Part shown: piece by piece, positions 23,548 through 31,481 of the stretch | How the letters are laid out: every line of letters begins with the position of its first letter | Position numbering within the stretch: the stretch's first letter is position 1 | From: Pseudomonadota bacterium | Lineage (GTDB): Bacteria > Myxococcota_A > Polyangia > GCA-2747355 | Assembly: GCA_002747355.1 (NCBI GenBank) | Contig: PDPC01000042.1 | Span: 1 to 45,145, forward strand | DNA length: 45,145 nt | Direction of reading: 5' to 3' | Program-made: the position numbers and the translations under genes | Notes under the pieces: generated by a model | The model's input: the letters and a program-made list of their open reading frames with translations, nothing else | Database searches by the model: none | Told to the model about the DNA's origin: nothing

Positions 23548-24386
23548 GCCTCGCCCCGCTGCGCCCCGAGCTTGCCGATCACCGCGGCGAGCAGGCCGGT
23601 GAAGCGGCTGCGCACTCGCTCGGCGGTCTCTTTGACCTCGTCGTGGGAGAGCGCCCCGCCCAGGCCCGCGGCGAGGTTCGTCACACACGAGATCCCGATG
23701 ATCCGCGCGCCCATATGGTGCGCCGCGATCACCTCCGGCACGGTCGACATGCCCGCGAGGTCGGCGCCGACGGCCCGCAGCATCCGGATCTCCGCTGGGG
23801 TCTCGTAGCTCGGCCCTAGCAGCGCGGCGTAGACGCCCTCGCAGAGCGGGATGTCGAGCTCCCGGGCGGCGGCCAGCGCTACGCCCCGCAGCTCGGCGTC
23901 GTAGGCGTCGCTCATGTCGGGGAAGCGCGGACCGAGGCGCTCGTCGTTGGGCCCTGTCAGCGGGTTTTGCCCCTGGAGGTTGAGATGGTCGCGCAGCAGC
24001 ACCAGATCGCCCGGCTCGAGGTCGTCGCGGATCCCGCCGGCGGCGTTGGTCAGCACCAGCGTCGTGCAGCCAGCGGCGACCAGCGCACGAACCGGCAGCA
24101 CGATCTGGTCGATGGGCAGCCCCTCGTAGCAATGGACTCGCCCTTGCATCGCACAGACGGACACACCCTGGCTTCGACCTGCCACAAGCCTGCCCGCGTG
24201 ACCCTTGACCGTGCTCACGGCGAAGCCTGGGATGTCCTCGTAGGAGACGGCCGCGGCGTCCTCCAGCTGATCGGCGAAGGGGCCAAGGCCCGAACCTAGG
24301 ACCACCCCGATGGACGGGGTGCGCGGGGAGATGGCCTCGCGGATCGTCGCCGCGGCTTGCTGCACCTGCTCATAGATCGCGCTCAT
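23544..24386 (-). CDS. Purine nucleoside phosphorylase
   Basis: This is a 280-residue trimer-type enzyme (PunA/DeoD2 group) that cleaves inosine and guanosine with phosphate. The start at the ATG at 24386 is chosen because GCAGGAGA precedes it; the frame is open to 24452. Family blocks are VVLGSGLGPFAD, VKGHAGRLVAG, RVHCYEG, VLTNAAGGI and GPSYETPAEIRML, and MSTVPEVIAAHHMG contains the base-binding region. It leads the operon with cytidine deaminase and the aldehyde-dehydrogenase-like protein. Confidence 0.93.
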   Translation of the reverse strand: MSAIYEQVQQAAATIREAISPRTPSIGVVLGSGLGPFADQLEDAAAVSYEDIPGFAVSTVKGHAGRLVAGRSQGVSVCAMQGRVHCYEGLPIDQIVLPVRALVAAGCTTLVLTNAAGGIRDDLEPGDLVLLRDHLNLQGQNPLTGPNDERLGPRFPDMSDAYDAELRGVALAAARELDIPLCEGVYAALLGPSYETPAEIRMLRAVGADLAGMSTVPEVIAAHHMGARIIGISCVTNLAAGLGGALSHDEVKETAERVRSRFTGLLAAVIGKLGAQRGEA

Positions 24387-24478
24387 CGAGTCTCCTGCGT
24401 GACGGTGAAAAGACCGAGCGGGAGAATAGCCGCTGCGCCGACCAAAGGGCAACGTGAGCTGGGACGCCCACCGAACCG

Positions 24479-26188
24479 TCAGCGTCGGGCGAGGAAGGTG
24501 AACTTGATCGCGTAGGGCTTATCCGAGGCGGGGAGGCTCCAGCGCTTGGCGACCAGCCGGTAGCAGGAGAGCAGCTGGCGGGGCAGCTCTCCGTTGACGG
24601 TGACCTTGCGCGCTTGGCCGCTCGGCGCCACGTCGAGGGCGAAGCTGACCCGGGTCTGCGGTTGGATCGTCTCGCCTCGACGAGAGGCGAGGAGGTGGCA
24701 GCTGTGCAGCGAGCTGCGGTTCGTGCGCAGGATATGACCCGCGAGGCTGGTCTTGCTCCCGTCGGTGTCGAGCTTGCGGTGCTCGATCGTTGGCACCTTG
24801 TCGCGGGGGTCGATGCCGTCGTCGTCGAGCCCCTTGAGGCTGCGAGTAGTCAACGCGTGTCGCCGCCGCGCGAAGCGCCTGCCCCTGTGTCGGCGCGTGG
24901 TCCTGGGGTGGGAGCTACGAGACCAGCGGTGCGGGTGGCTTCCTGAGGCATGTGAGGTCTTGTCCCTGGTGAGGTCTCGTGGCTTCGCCTGTGGGGTGAG
25001 CGAGGTCAGGGTCGTGTCTTTCGGAGCCTCGGGGGTGGCGTGTTGACTCGGCGGGATCACCACCGTCGGCTGAGCTCGCCGCGATGGGAGCCCGGCGAGC
25101 CCTGGCCGCGCTGGTGGAGGGCTCTGCTTCGAGTCGTGGAGCAGGGCCCAGAGTCCCACCCCCGCCAGCAGGGCCAGCGCCGCCACCATCGGCAGGAGCC
25201 ATCGATCCCGGCGGCGGTTCATCGGCAGCACGTCGGCCTCGAACTCGTCGCTCTTCACCGAGCCTGTGTAGCCGATGGGTATGACCAGCTGGCTCGCCTG
25301 CCGGTCGGTATACACGTCCACTGGGGCTACGACGCTCTCCTCGGACTCGCTCGAGGCGAGCGCCGGCAGCTCGAGTACGCCCGGGTCGTGGGCCGCCTCG
25401 GGCTCCCGCCCGGTCATCGCCTCGGCGTCGCCTCGCGCCTCGAGATCGTCTGGCGCCGGCGCCTTCAAGGCGGCGCTCGGGGCGTCTAATTGTACACCCC
25501 CCTCCGGGGCGCTGGCCTCGGCGAAGAGGCCGGGCCCAGAGGCCTCCGCGGTCGTCTTGGCTGCCGGCCTCTCCTCGAGATCATCGAGAGCGATCACCAC
25601 CGACTCGAACTCCTGCGTCGTCAAGCGCACGGTCTCGGCTGGTGGATCGCCCACGATCGCTGGCGCCGCTGGCATCGTCGAGACGGTCGGGAGCCTCTGC
25701 GAGCGGGCGAGGTCAGCTAAGGTCGCCGGCGGTGGCGGGTCGAGCAGCGTGTCTTCCGACGCCGTCGCGTTGGCGGTCACGCCCTCCGAGGGCCGCGGCT
25801 GGCGACGGGAGATCGGCGGGATCCCGGTTGTTGGCGTCGCCGCCGCCACGGCGAAGGTCGGCTCGAGCTGGTACGGCATCCAGCGAGACTCACCCGTGCG
25901 CTTGACCAAGGGGTTTTCGCCGAGCCCGCCACGCTGGAGGCGAGCCTGCAGCTCCTCCTCGGTCAGCGGACCGAGCAGGACGAACCACCGCGCCCCGGGA
26001 GCGGGGCGTCGCGCCGCGCGGCGCAGCGGAAATGAGGTATCGCAGCGCCGACAGCGCAGCTTCACGTGTTGGCCAGCGACGCGCTCCTCGGCGATGGATC
26101 CCCGGTTTCCGCAGCTGGGACACTCCCAGCCGATCGACGCGCTGCCCCGCCGCGGCTCGTTTCTCGCCAGGTCTGCCTCGATCGCCAT
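24479..26188 (-). CDS. AgmX/GltJ-like protein (zinc ribbon, GYF-like, TM, TonB-like C-terminus)
   Basis: This is a 569-residue inner-membrane protein. A zinc ribbon (Cys23, Cys26, Cys46, Cys49) is followed by a GYF-like domain (about residues 66-110, WFVLLGPLTEEELQ ... WMPYQ). A long acidic, disordered linker comes next, then a single membrane helix (about 330-350) and a basic periplasmic stretch. The C-terminal domain (about 480-569, with HILRTNRSSLHSCHLL and FALDVAPSGQARKVTVNGELP) resembles the AgmX/PglI TonB-like domain. The order matches Myxococcus GltJ/AgmX, which couples the cytoplasmic motility GTPase to envelope parts of the gliding machine. No other glt/agl gene is in the window, so it may be a paralogue with another role. 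Confidence 0.72.
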   Translation of the reverse strand: MAIEADLARNEPRRGSASIGWECPSCGNRGSIAEERVAGQHVKLRCRRCDTSFPLRRAARRPAPGARWFVLLGPLTEEELQARLQRGGLGENPLVKRTGESRWMPYQLEPTFAVAAATPTTGIPPISRRQPRPSEGVTANATASEDTLLDPPPPATLADLARSQRLPTVSTMPAAPAIVGDPPAETVRLTTQEFESVVIALDDLEERPAAKTTAEASGPGLFAEASAPEGGVQLDAPSAALKAPAPDDLEARGDAEAMTGREPEAAHDPGVLELPALASSESEESVVAPVDVYTDRQASQLVIPIGYTGSVKSDEFEADVLPMNRRRDRWLLPMVAALALLAGVGLWALLHDSKQSPPPARPGLAGLPSRRAQPTVVIPPSQHATPEAPKDTTLTSLTPQAKPRDLTRDKTSHASGSHPHRWSRSSHPRTTRRHRGRRFARRRHALTTRSLKGLDDDGIDPRDKVPTIEHRKLDTDGSKTSLAGHILRTNRSSLHSCHLLASRRGETIQPQTRVSFALDVAPSGQARKVTVNGELPRQLLSCYRLVAKRWSLPASDKPYAIKFTFLARR

Positions 26189-26248
26189 GCGCTTCTCCTC
26201 CGCCTGCTGCTTCCCGATCTACATCGACGGCAAGGCGGCTCGATTGAA

Positions 26249-26336
26249 GAGCTTCCCCACACATTCGGGACCGAGCCGGGCACAGCACTGCCGGCCGCTC
26301 TCTAGGCCTCAGAAAGCTCGCCGTACCACCTGTATG
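26249..26336 (+). repeat. Type B repeat, rearranged copy (left end joined to inverted middle)
   Basis: Positions 26249-26280 match the left end of type B in forward orientation (GAGCTTCCCCACAC ... GGGACCGAGCCGGG). From 26281 the sequence instead matches the reverse complement of the middle and right part (CACAGCACTGCCGGCC ... ACCACCTGTA). The switch falls at a shared CCGGGC. The copy lies next to a gene fragment. Confidence 0.8.
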
Positions 26337-26339
26337 GAC

Positions 26340-26764
26340 GTGCCCCACCAAACTCCCCAACGCCTATCGCGGCCACCTTTTGGCCAAGGTGACCGTTTCA
26401 CCCCAGGGCTACATCTTGCACGATGCAGGGAGGGCGCATTGGCGCGATCGCCGCTACCTGGCGCTGGTGGACCGTCAGCAGACCAAGGTCGAGTATTTGC
26501 TCGACTCTGTGCGCGCGCTGGTTCCCCGCGGGATCCGTCACCGAGCGAACCAGGTCCCCGGGTTTGCGTGGCGTGAGGGTGACACGCTTTACGTGACCAC
26601 CGCTTACAACGGCTACGCGAAGGTCTCTGGGGGCCGAAATGCCTACTTGAACGCCATCAACCTCAAGACCGGGCGTCTGCTATGGCGTTCCAAGCCTTTG
26701 GTCTCCAACGCGAATAACTTCGTCGTCCGTTGTGATGTAATCTTCTGCGGATATGGCTTCACCG
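26340..26764 (+). pseudogene. Internal fragment of a PQQ-like beta-propeller gene
   Basis: An open frame reads NAYRGHLLAKVTVSPQG, then TLYVTTAYNGYAKVSGG, TGRLLWRSKPLVSNANNFVV and IFCGYGFTA. This is coding-quality sequence of a PQQ-like (quinoprotein-type) propeller. It has no signal peptide or proper start on the left, where a rearranged type B repeat abuts it, and it runs straight into an inverted type B repeat on the right, after which the frame encodes only repeat sequence. The remnant spans about 140 residues, so I read it as a gene cut on both sides by repeats. Confidence 0.65.
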
Positions 26765-26911
26765 CCTCCCGTCGCCGGGTACAGCGCTGCCGGCCGCTCT
26801 CTAGGCCTCAGAGAGCTCGCCGTACCACCTGTAGGGCTCATGTCCTCGGCTTCGAAATCGGCTCGGCAGCTCAGCGCCCGGCTCGGTCCCGAATGTGTGG
26901 GGAAGCTCTCA
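26765..26911 (-). repeat. Type B intergenic repeat, inverted copy
   Basis: A full copy in reverse orientation: it starts CCTCCCGTCGCCGGG, contains the near-palindrome CTCTCTAGGCCTCAGAGAG, and ends CGGTCCCGAATGTGTGGGG AAGCTCTC. It lacks the stop-linked GAGCACC end, as it begins inside the propeller fragment. Confidence 0.88.
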
Positions 26912-26973
26912 AGGGCCGCGGTCCGGTCCTAGTTAGGTTGGGTCATCGATTCGCGCAGACAGTCGCCACCTAC

Positions 26974-26992
26974 CTGGGGCGGTTGACCCCAG
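26974..26992. promoter_or_regulatory. Small inverted repeat upstream of the TULIP-like gene
   Basis: CTGGGG and CCCCAG flank a 7-nt spacer about 90 nt before the lipoprotein start at 27083. It could be an operator or the end of the upstream remnant. Evidence is limited to the symmetry. Confidence 0.25.
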
Positions 26993-27082
26993 CTGTGGAG
27001 CTCCAACGGCCGGATCAGGGGCATTTGGGTCGCGTTGCTCGTTGGCGCTTTTCTTGCTAAACAAGACGCTGGAGGTCTCTGC

Positions 27083-28939
27083 ATGCCAGCTCGCCTGATT
27101 CACGTCGCCGCCTTTGCCGTGGCTCTTTGCGTCGCTGCCGCTTGCCCCGGGGGCGCCGAGCGGGTGTCGACGAGCAGCGACGCGATGAACGACCAGTCTC
27201 CCTCCTTTGCCGACGGTCCGACGCAGGCCACCGCGCTAGAGCTCTCGATCACCACGCCCGCCCGTGGCGCGACGCTGAAGGGCGACCCGGCGCTGACGGT
27301 GAAGGGCAGCGTGATCGGTCCCGCCACCGCCGTTACGCTCAACGGCGCGCCCGTCTCCGTCGCCAGCGACGGCAGCTTCAACCACGCAGTGCAGGCGGTC
27401 TATGGGATGAACGTGCTGATCCTCGAGGCCACCGACGACAAAGGTGAGGCGCAAAAGCTGGTGCAGTCGTTTTACTACTCGACCCGCTGGCTTCAGACCG
27501 ATCCACAGAAGCCGTCCACAGCGATGCTCGACAGCGCCGTCCGCGGTTGGCTTGGCGCGTCGGTCTTCGAGAGCGGCGGCGCGCGGATCGACATCGCCAC
27601 GGTGATCGAGCGCGTGCTGCAGTCGATCGACATCGCCTCGCTGATCCCCTCATCACAGCGGATCAACAACGTCGTCGGCTGCGACCACGCCGACATCACG
27701 ATCAGCAACGTCAGCTTCAGTCCTGGCCAGGTCGCGCTGACCACCAGCGCCAGCGGGCTCGGGGTGAAGGTCCGCTTCGCGAACCTCAAAGCGAACGTCA
27801 AGGCCAAGCTATCGGGCAAATGGTTCAACCCGGCCTGCCTGGTCAAGGTCTCGGGGAAGGTCAAGGCCAGCGCCGTCGAGGTCACCACGACCCTCGACAC
27901 CAAGGTCTCGGGGGGCAAGCTCACCGCTACCGCCAAGGGTACGGCGGCCAAGGTGAAGGACTTCGACATCGACATCAGCGGCATCTGGGGTTTTCTGACC
28001 AACTGGCTCGTCAACAGGTTCGAAGATGACCTCGCGCGTGACCTCGAGTCGATGGTCAAGAGCGAGATCGACAAGCAGGTTGGGCCTGCCCTCGCCAGCG
28101 GCATCGACGGCCTAGCCTTCAACGAGGTCCTCGAGATCCAGCCGCTGGTCGGTAACCAGGCGACCTCGGTCACCCTGGCCTCAACGCTCGGCGAGCTGAA
28201 GTTCGAAGCCGCTGGCGCCCGCTATGCTCTCGACGGCACAGCCGTGGCGCAGCCGGTCGTGACCCATCCCTCGCTGGGCTCACTGGGCTACGCCTGCGGC
28301 GGCGCCTTTGGTTTTACAGATAAGAGCAAATACCCAATGCAGCTCGCCATCGGTGACGACCTGCTCAACCAGCTGCTCTACAGCCTTCACCGCGGCGGCC
28401 TGCTGAAGATCAAGCTCGACAAAGAAGAGGCGGGCAAGCTGCTGGCCACCATCGGCAACCTCCCCGTCACCGATCTCCAAGGTGAGCTCGACGCGCTGCT
28501 GCCGCCGGTGATCAACACCTGCCAAAGCGGCGGCCCGCTGCTGCAGATCGGCGACCTTCGCGCCAAGCTCGCCTTCAAGCTCATCGGTCAGCCGGCCGAG
28601 ATCATCGTTCACCTCGCCGTCGAGGCGCCGTTAACCCTTAGGGCCGACGGCGCCCGGATCAAGCTCTCGATCAGCAAGCCTTCATTGCTCGAGATCGAGA
28701 GTAAGGACATCACGGCCGGCGGCAGCAAGGTCTTCAAGGCTGTGCAGCTGCTGCTCGAGGCCACGCTCGTCCCGCAGCTGATCAAGCTGCTCGAGGATCG
28801 GTCGATCAGCGTGCCGATCCCGGAGCTCGATCTGCAGCAGATGGACGCCTCGCTGCCGGCGGGGACCAAGGTGCGGCTGAAGGTGAGCAAGATCGTGCAT
28901 CGCGACGGCTATACGGTCGCGCAGGGCAGCGTCGAGTAG
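27083..28939 (+). CDS. Large lipoprotein with Ig-like and TULIP (BPI-like) domains
   Basis: This is a 618-residue lipoprotein. The ATG at 27083 is preferred because GGAGGT lies 9 nt upstream and the reading then begins with a signal peptide and lipobox (VAAAC). Residues about 50-135 form an Ig-like domain (ITTPARGATLKGDPALTVKG ... VLILEATDDKG). The remaining part consists of long amphipathic beta strands with a helix block (WGFLTNWLVNRFEDDLARDL, MVKSEIDKQVGPAL), followed by a second similar half. That layout resembles the lipid-binding TULIP/BPI fold of two related barrels. If right, it would bind or carry lipid in the envelope. The fold call is inferred from pattern alone. Confidence 0.6.
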   Translation: MPARLIHVAAFAVALCVAAACPGGAERVSTSSDAMNDQSPSFADGPTQATALELSITTPARGATLKGDPALTVKGSVIGPATAVTLNGAPVSVASDGSFNHAVQAVYGMNVLILEATDDKGEAQKLVQSFYYSTRWLQTDPQKPSTAMLDSAVRGWLGASVFESGGARIDIATVIERVLQSIDIASLIPSSQRINNVVGCDHADITISNVSFSPGQVALTTSASGLGVKVRFANLKANVKAKLSGKWFNPACLVKVSGKVKASAVEVTTTLDTKVSGGKLTATAKGTAAKVKDFDIDISGIWGFLTNWLVNRFEDDLARDLESMVKSEIDKQVGPALASGIDGLAFNEVLEIQPLVGNQATSVTLASTLGELKFEAAGARYALDGTAVAQPVVTHPSLGSLGYACGGAFGFTDKSKYPMQLAIGDDLLNQLLYSLHRGGLLKIKLDKEEAGKLLATIGNLPVTDLQGELDALLPPVINTCQSGGPLLQIGDLRAKLAFKLIGQPAEIIVHLAVEAPLTLRADGARIKLSISKPSLLEIESKDITAGGSKVFKAVQLLLEATLVPQLIKLLEDRSISVPIPELDLQQMDASLPAGTKVRLKVSKIVHRDGYTVAQGSVE

Positions 28940-28944
28940 CTCCA

Positions 28945-29091
28945 GGATCCGCGATCGTTCACGGCTCTTCTCAGCACCAAGGCCCTCGACAAGCCAGATA
29001 TCCGCGCATTATCGTCCACGTCGACGTGTCGGGCTCGATCACGGCCTACGAGCAGGAGGCTGGTCGTCTCGCTGAGCGCTGCTTGCCATGA
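28945..29091 (+). pseudogene. Short VWA-like remnant
   Basis: One frame after the lipoprotein reads ARYPRIIVHVDVSGSITAYE and stops at TGA 29089-29091. DVSGS is the metal-binding DxSxS motif of von Willebrand A domains, with the expected hydrophobic strand before it. No start and no rest of the domain are present. The remaining gap to 29221 holds nothing else that I recognise. Confidence 0.35.
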
Positions 29092-29221
29092 GCCAACCAG
29101 AGGCCCTAGGATTGGGCGCTTTGATGCCCTTGTCTATCTATCGAGAGTGACAACTCGTCGCCTCCTGGGGCCGCTGGATGCGTCTCCTAGGGCCTGGCCC
29201 CGGTATGAAATGGAAAGGTCT

Positions 29222-31288
29222 ATGGTCCGGACATCGTTAGACTCTCGCCTGCTGCTCGCGTCGCTCTGCGCTGCGCTGCTCGCCGCCTGTGCTTCGACAC
29301 CGTCGCCCAAGAAGACGACGGCCACGCCAGCGCCGGTGGGCCCGGCGGTCGCCGCGAAGGCGACAACGGCGGCAACGCGCTACGCTCCGAAGACCTTCTT
29401 CAAGACCGTACGGATGTACGGCGCGGCGTTTTCCCACGATGAGACGCGGGTCCTCGTCTCCAGCGATCGCAGCGGCGTGTTCAACGCTTATGCGATCGCT
29501 GTCGCCGACGGCAGCGCGACGCCGCTGACCCACTCGACGACGCACGCGATCCGCGTGCGGGCGTTCTTTCCCAGAGACGATCGGATCCTCTACCTCGCCG
29601 ACGAGGGCGGAAACGAGCTCGATCACCTCTACGTGCGCGAGCTCGACGGCAAGATCAAAGACCTCACGCCAGCGCCCAAGGGCAAGAAGCTGAAGGCGCG
29701 CTTCGGCGGCTTCTCCAGCGACAAGACGTCCTTCTTCGTCCTGACCAACGAGCGCGATCCGGTCGTCTTCGATGTCTACCGCTACGCGCTGACAAAGGGC
29801 TACCCACGTAAGCGCGTGTTCACCAACAAGGGCAACTGGCGGGTGGAGCGCATCGGTCCAAGAGGGCGCTATGTGGCGCTCTTGAAGGTGCTGAGCAACA
29901 TCGAGCATGAGGTCTACCTTGCGGACACCAAGCGTCCGCAGCGCAAGCCCCGGCGGGTGAGCTCGCCCAAGGCCAAGGGCGCGCATAGGGTGCTGACCTT
30001 CTCGCCCGATGGGCGCACGCTCTACTACGCGACCAACGCGGGCCGAGAGCGCTACGCGGCGTACGCCTACGCCGCGCGCGGGGGCAAGCGCACCCTCGTC
30101 CACGAGGTCAACGACGCCGATGTGCTCTTTATGGCGTTTTCGGAGCGCGGGCGCTATCGCGTGGTCGGTGAGGACGTCGAGGCGCGGCTGCGGATGCACG
30201 TGACCGACACCAAGACGAAGAAGGTCGTGTCCTTCTCCGAGCTGCCAGCCGGTCAGATCACCGAGCTGAGCATCTCTCGGAGTGAAAAGCGCCTCGCCTT
30301 CTACGTTGAGGACGACCGCTCGCCACGAAACCTCTACGTGCTCGACCTGGAAACAGGCAAGCGTCAGCGGCTCTCGAATAACCTCAACCCGAGGATCGAC
30401 GCCGAGAAGCTCGTCGCCGCGGAGGACGTGCGCTACCCGAGCTTCGACGACACGCCGATCCCGGCGCTGCTCTACAAACCGAAAGGCGCCTCGCCCAAGG
30501 CCAAGGTGCCGGCGCTGGTCTGGGTCCACGGCGGCCCCGGCGGCCAGACGCGGCATCGCTACTCGCCGCTGTTCCAGTTATTGGTGCACCACGGCTACGC
30601 GATCCTCGGCGTGAACAACCGCGGGTCTCGTGGCTACGGCAAGACCTTCTTTCATCTCGACGATCGGAAGCACGGCGAGGACGACCTGCAAGACTGCGTC
30701 TACGCCAAACGCTACCTGGCCGGGCTGCCCTGGGTCGACGGCCAGCGGATCGGCATCATCGGCGCTAGCTATGGCGGCTATATGGTCGGCGCAGCGCTGG
30801 CGTTTCAGCCCAAGGTCTTTGCCGTGGGGATCGACATCTTCGGCGTGATGAACTGGCTTCGCACGCTGAGGTCGATCCCGCCCTGGTGGGCCTCATTCAA
30901 GCGTTACCTCTACACCGAGATGGGCGACCCCAAGACCGACGCGGCGCGGCTGAAGCGCATCTCGCCGCTCTTCTCCGCCGACACGATCGTGCGGCCGCTG
31001 CTGGTGGTGCAGGGCAAGAACGACCCCCGCGTTATGGAGGCCGAGAGCAACGAGATCGTGGCCGCCGTGCGTAAGAACGGCGTGCCGGTGGAGTACGTGC
31101 TCTTCCCCGACGAGGGCCACGGCTTCCGCAAGCGGGAGAACCAGATCACCGCCGCCAAGGCCTACCTGCGCTTCCTCGGCAGGCACCTGGCGAAGAAGGC
31201 GGGAGCGAAGGAGGCGGGAGCGAAGGAGGCGGGAGCGAAGGAGGCGGGAGCGAAGGAGGCGGGAGCGAAGGAGGCGGGAGCGAAGTAG
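29222..31288 (+). CDS. S9 (prolyl-oligopeptidase) family lipoprotein peptidase
   Basis: This is a 688-residue exported serine peptidase. The ATG at 29222 is chosen because it opens a lipoprotein signal (lipobox LLAAC); the frame is open to 29147. A beta-propeller (about residues 40-400) precedes an alpha/beta-hydrolase domain (about 420-660). The catalytic triad is visible as GASYGGYM (Ser), GKNDPRV (Asp) and DEGHGF (His). The family cleaves short peptides, often dipeptidyl- or acylaminoacyl-type. The C-terminus is a tail of AKEAG units, from a perfect 15-bp tandem repeat at 31190-31285, which should form a charged helix. Confidence 0.9.
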   Translation: MVRTSLDSRLLLASLCAALLAACASTPSPKKTTATPAPVGPAVAAKATTAATRYAPKTFFKTVRMYGAAFSHDETRVLVSSDRSGVFNAYAIAVADGSATPLTHSTTHAIRVRAFFPRDDRILYLADEGGNELDHLYVRELDGKIKDLTPAPKGKKLKARFGGFSSDKTSFFVLTNERDPVVFDVYRYALTKGYPRKRVFTNKGNWRVERIGPRGRYVALLKVLSNIEHEVYLADTKRPQRKPRRVSSPKAKGAHRVLTFSPDGRTLYYATNAGRERYAAYAYAARGGKRTLVHEVNDADVLFMAFSERGRYRVVGEDVEARLRMHVTDTKTKKVVSFSELPAGQITELSISRSEKRLAFYVEDDRSPRNLYVLDLETGKRQRLSNNLNPRIDAEKLVAAEDVRYPSFDDTPIPALLYKPKGASPKAKVPALVWVHGGPGGQTRHRYSPLFQLLVHHGYAILGVNNRGSRGYGKTFFHLDDRKHGEDDLQDCVYAKRYLAGLPWVDGQRIGIIGASYGGYMVGAALAFQPKVFAVGIDIFGVMNWLRTLRSIPPWWASFKRYLYTEMGDPKTDAARLKRISPLFSADTIVRPLLVVQGKNDPRVMEAESNEIVAAVRKNGVPVEYVLFPDEGHGFRKRENQITAAKAYLRFLGRHLAKKAGAKEAGAKEAGAKEAGAKEAGAKEAGAK
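31190..31285 (+). repeat. 15-bp tandem repeat in coding tail (AKEAG)
   Basis: The unit GCGAAGGAGGCGGGA is repeated five times after a first variant (GCGAAGAAGGCGGGA) and ends GCGAAG before the TAG stop. It adds a (A-K-E-A-G)n helix to the peptidase. Confidence 0.95.
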
Positions 31289-31349
31289 CGTCGTCAAGCT
31301 GCGCCAAAGGCTGCGCCCTTGCCTCGCGGGGGTGTCACCACTAACCTCC

Positions 31350-31429
31350 GCGCTCATAGAGATAGTCTCCGCGCTCATAGAGATAGTCTCCGCGCTCATA
31401 GAGATAGTCTCCGCGCTCAGACCGTCTCC
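31350..31429 (+). repeat. 21-bp tandem repeat in the leader of proS
   Basis: Three perfect copies of GCGCTCATAGAGATAGTCTCC (in two parts: GCGCTCATAGAG and ATAGTCTCC) span 31350-31412, followed by decayed copies (GCGCTCAGACCGTCTCC and ACGCTCAGACAG...). They fill most of the 193-bp gap before the proS start. Each unit holds the small inverted repeat GAGATAGTCTC-like sequence. Confidence 0.92.
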
Positions 31430-31481
31430 ACGCTCAGACAGAGGCCTCCGAGACGAACGCCAGCAGAAAACGAGAGAGATC

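Noticed and set aside
25275-26576. Plus-strand open frame (433 codons)
   Set aside because: It is antisense to the AgmX/GltJ-like gene, is Ser/Arg-rich and runs through a type B repeat.
26380-27060. A 226-codon plus-strand gene
   Set aside because: Only the first about 128 codons look like protein; the rest is the inverted type B repeat read through, so it is treated as a remnant.
31350-31429. CRISPR-like array
   Set aside because: The 21-bp units are directly adjacent without spacers, and no cas gene is in the window.
31332-31481. N-terminal extension of prolyl-tRNA synthetase encoding repeated SALIEIV
   Set aside because: It would translate the tandem repeat from a GTG without a ribosome site; the family-typical N-terminus starts at the GTG at 31482.
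31289-31481. T-box or other riboswitch in the proS leader
   Set aside because: No T-box sequence or specifier loop is visible; the leader is mostly the 21-bp tandem repeat.
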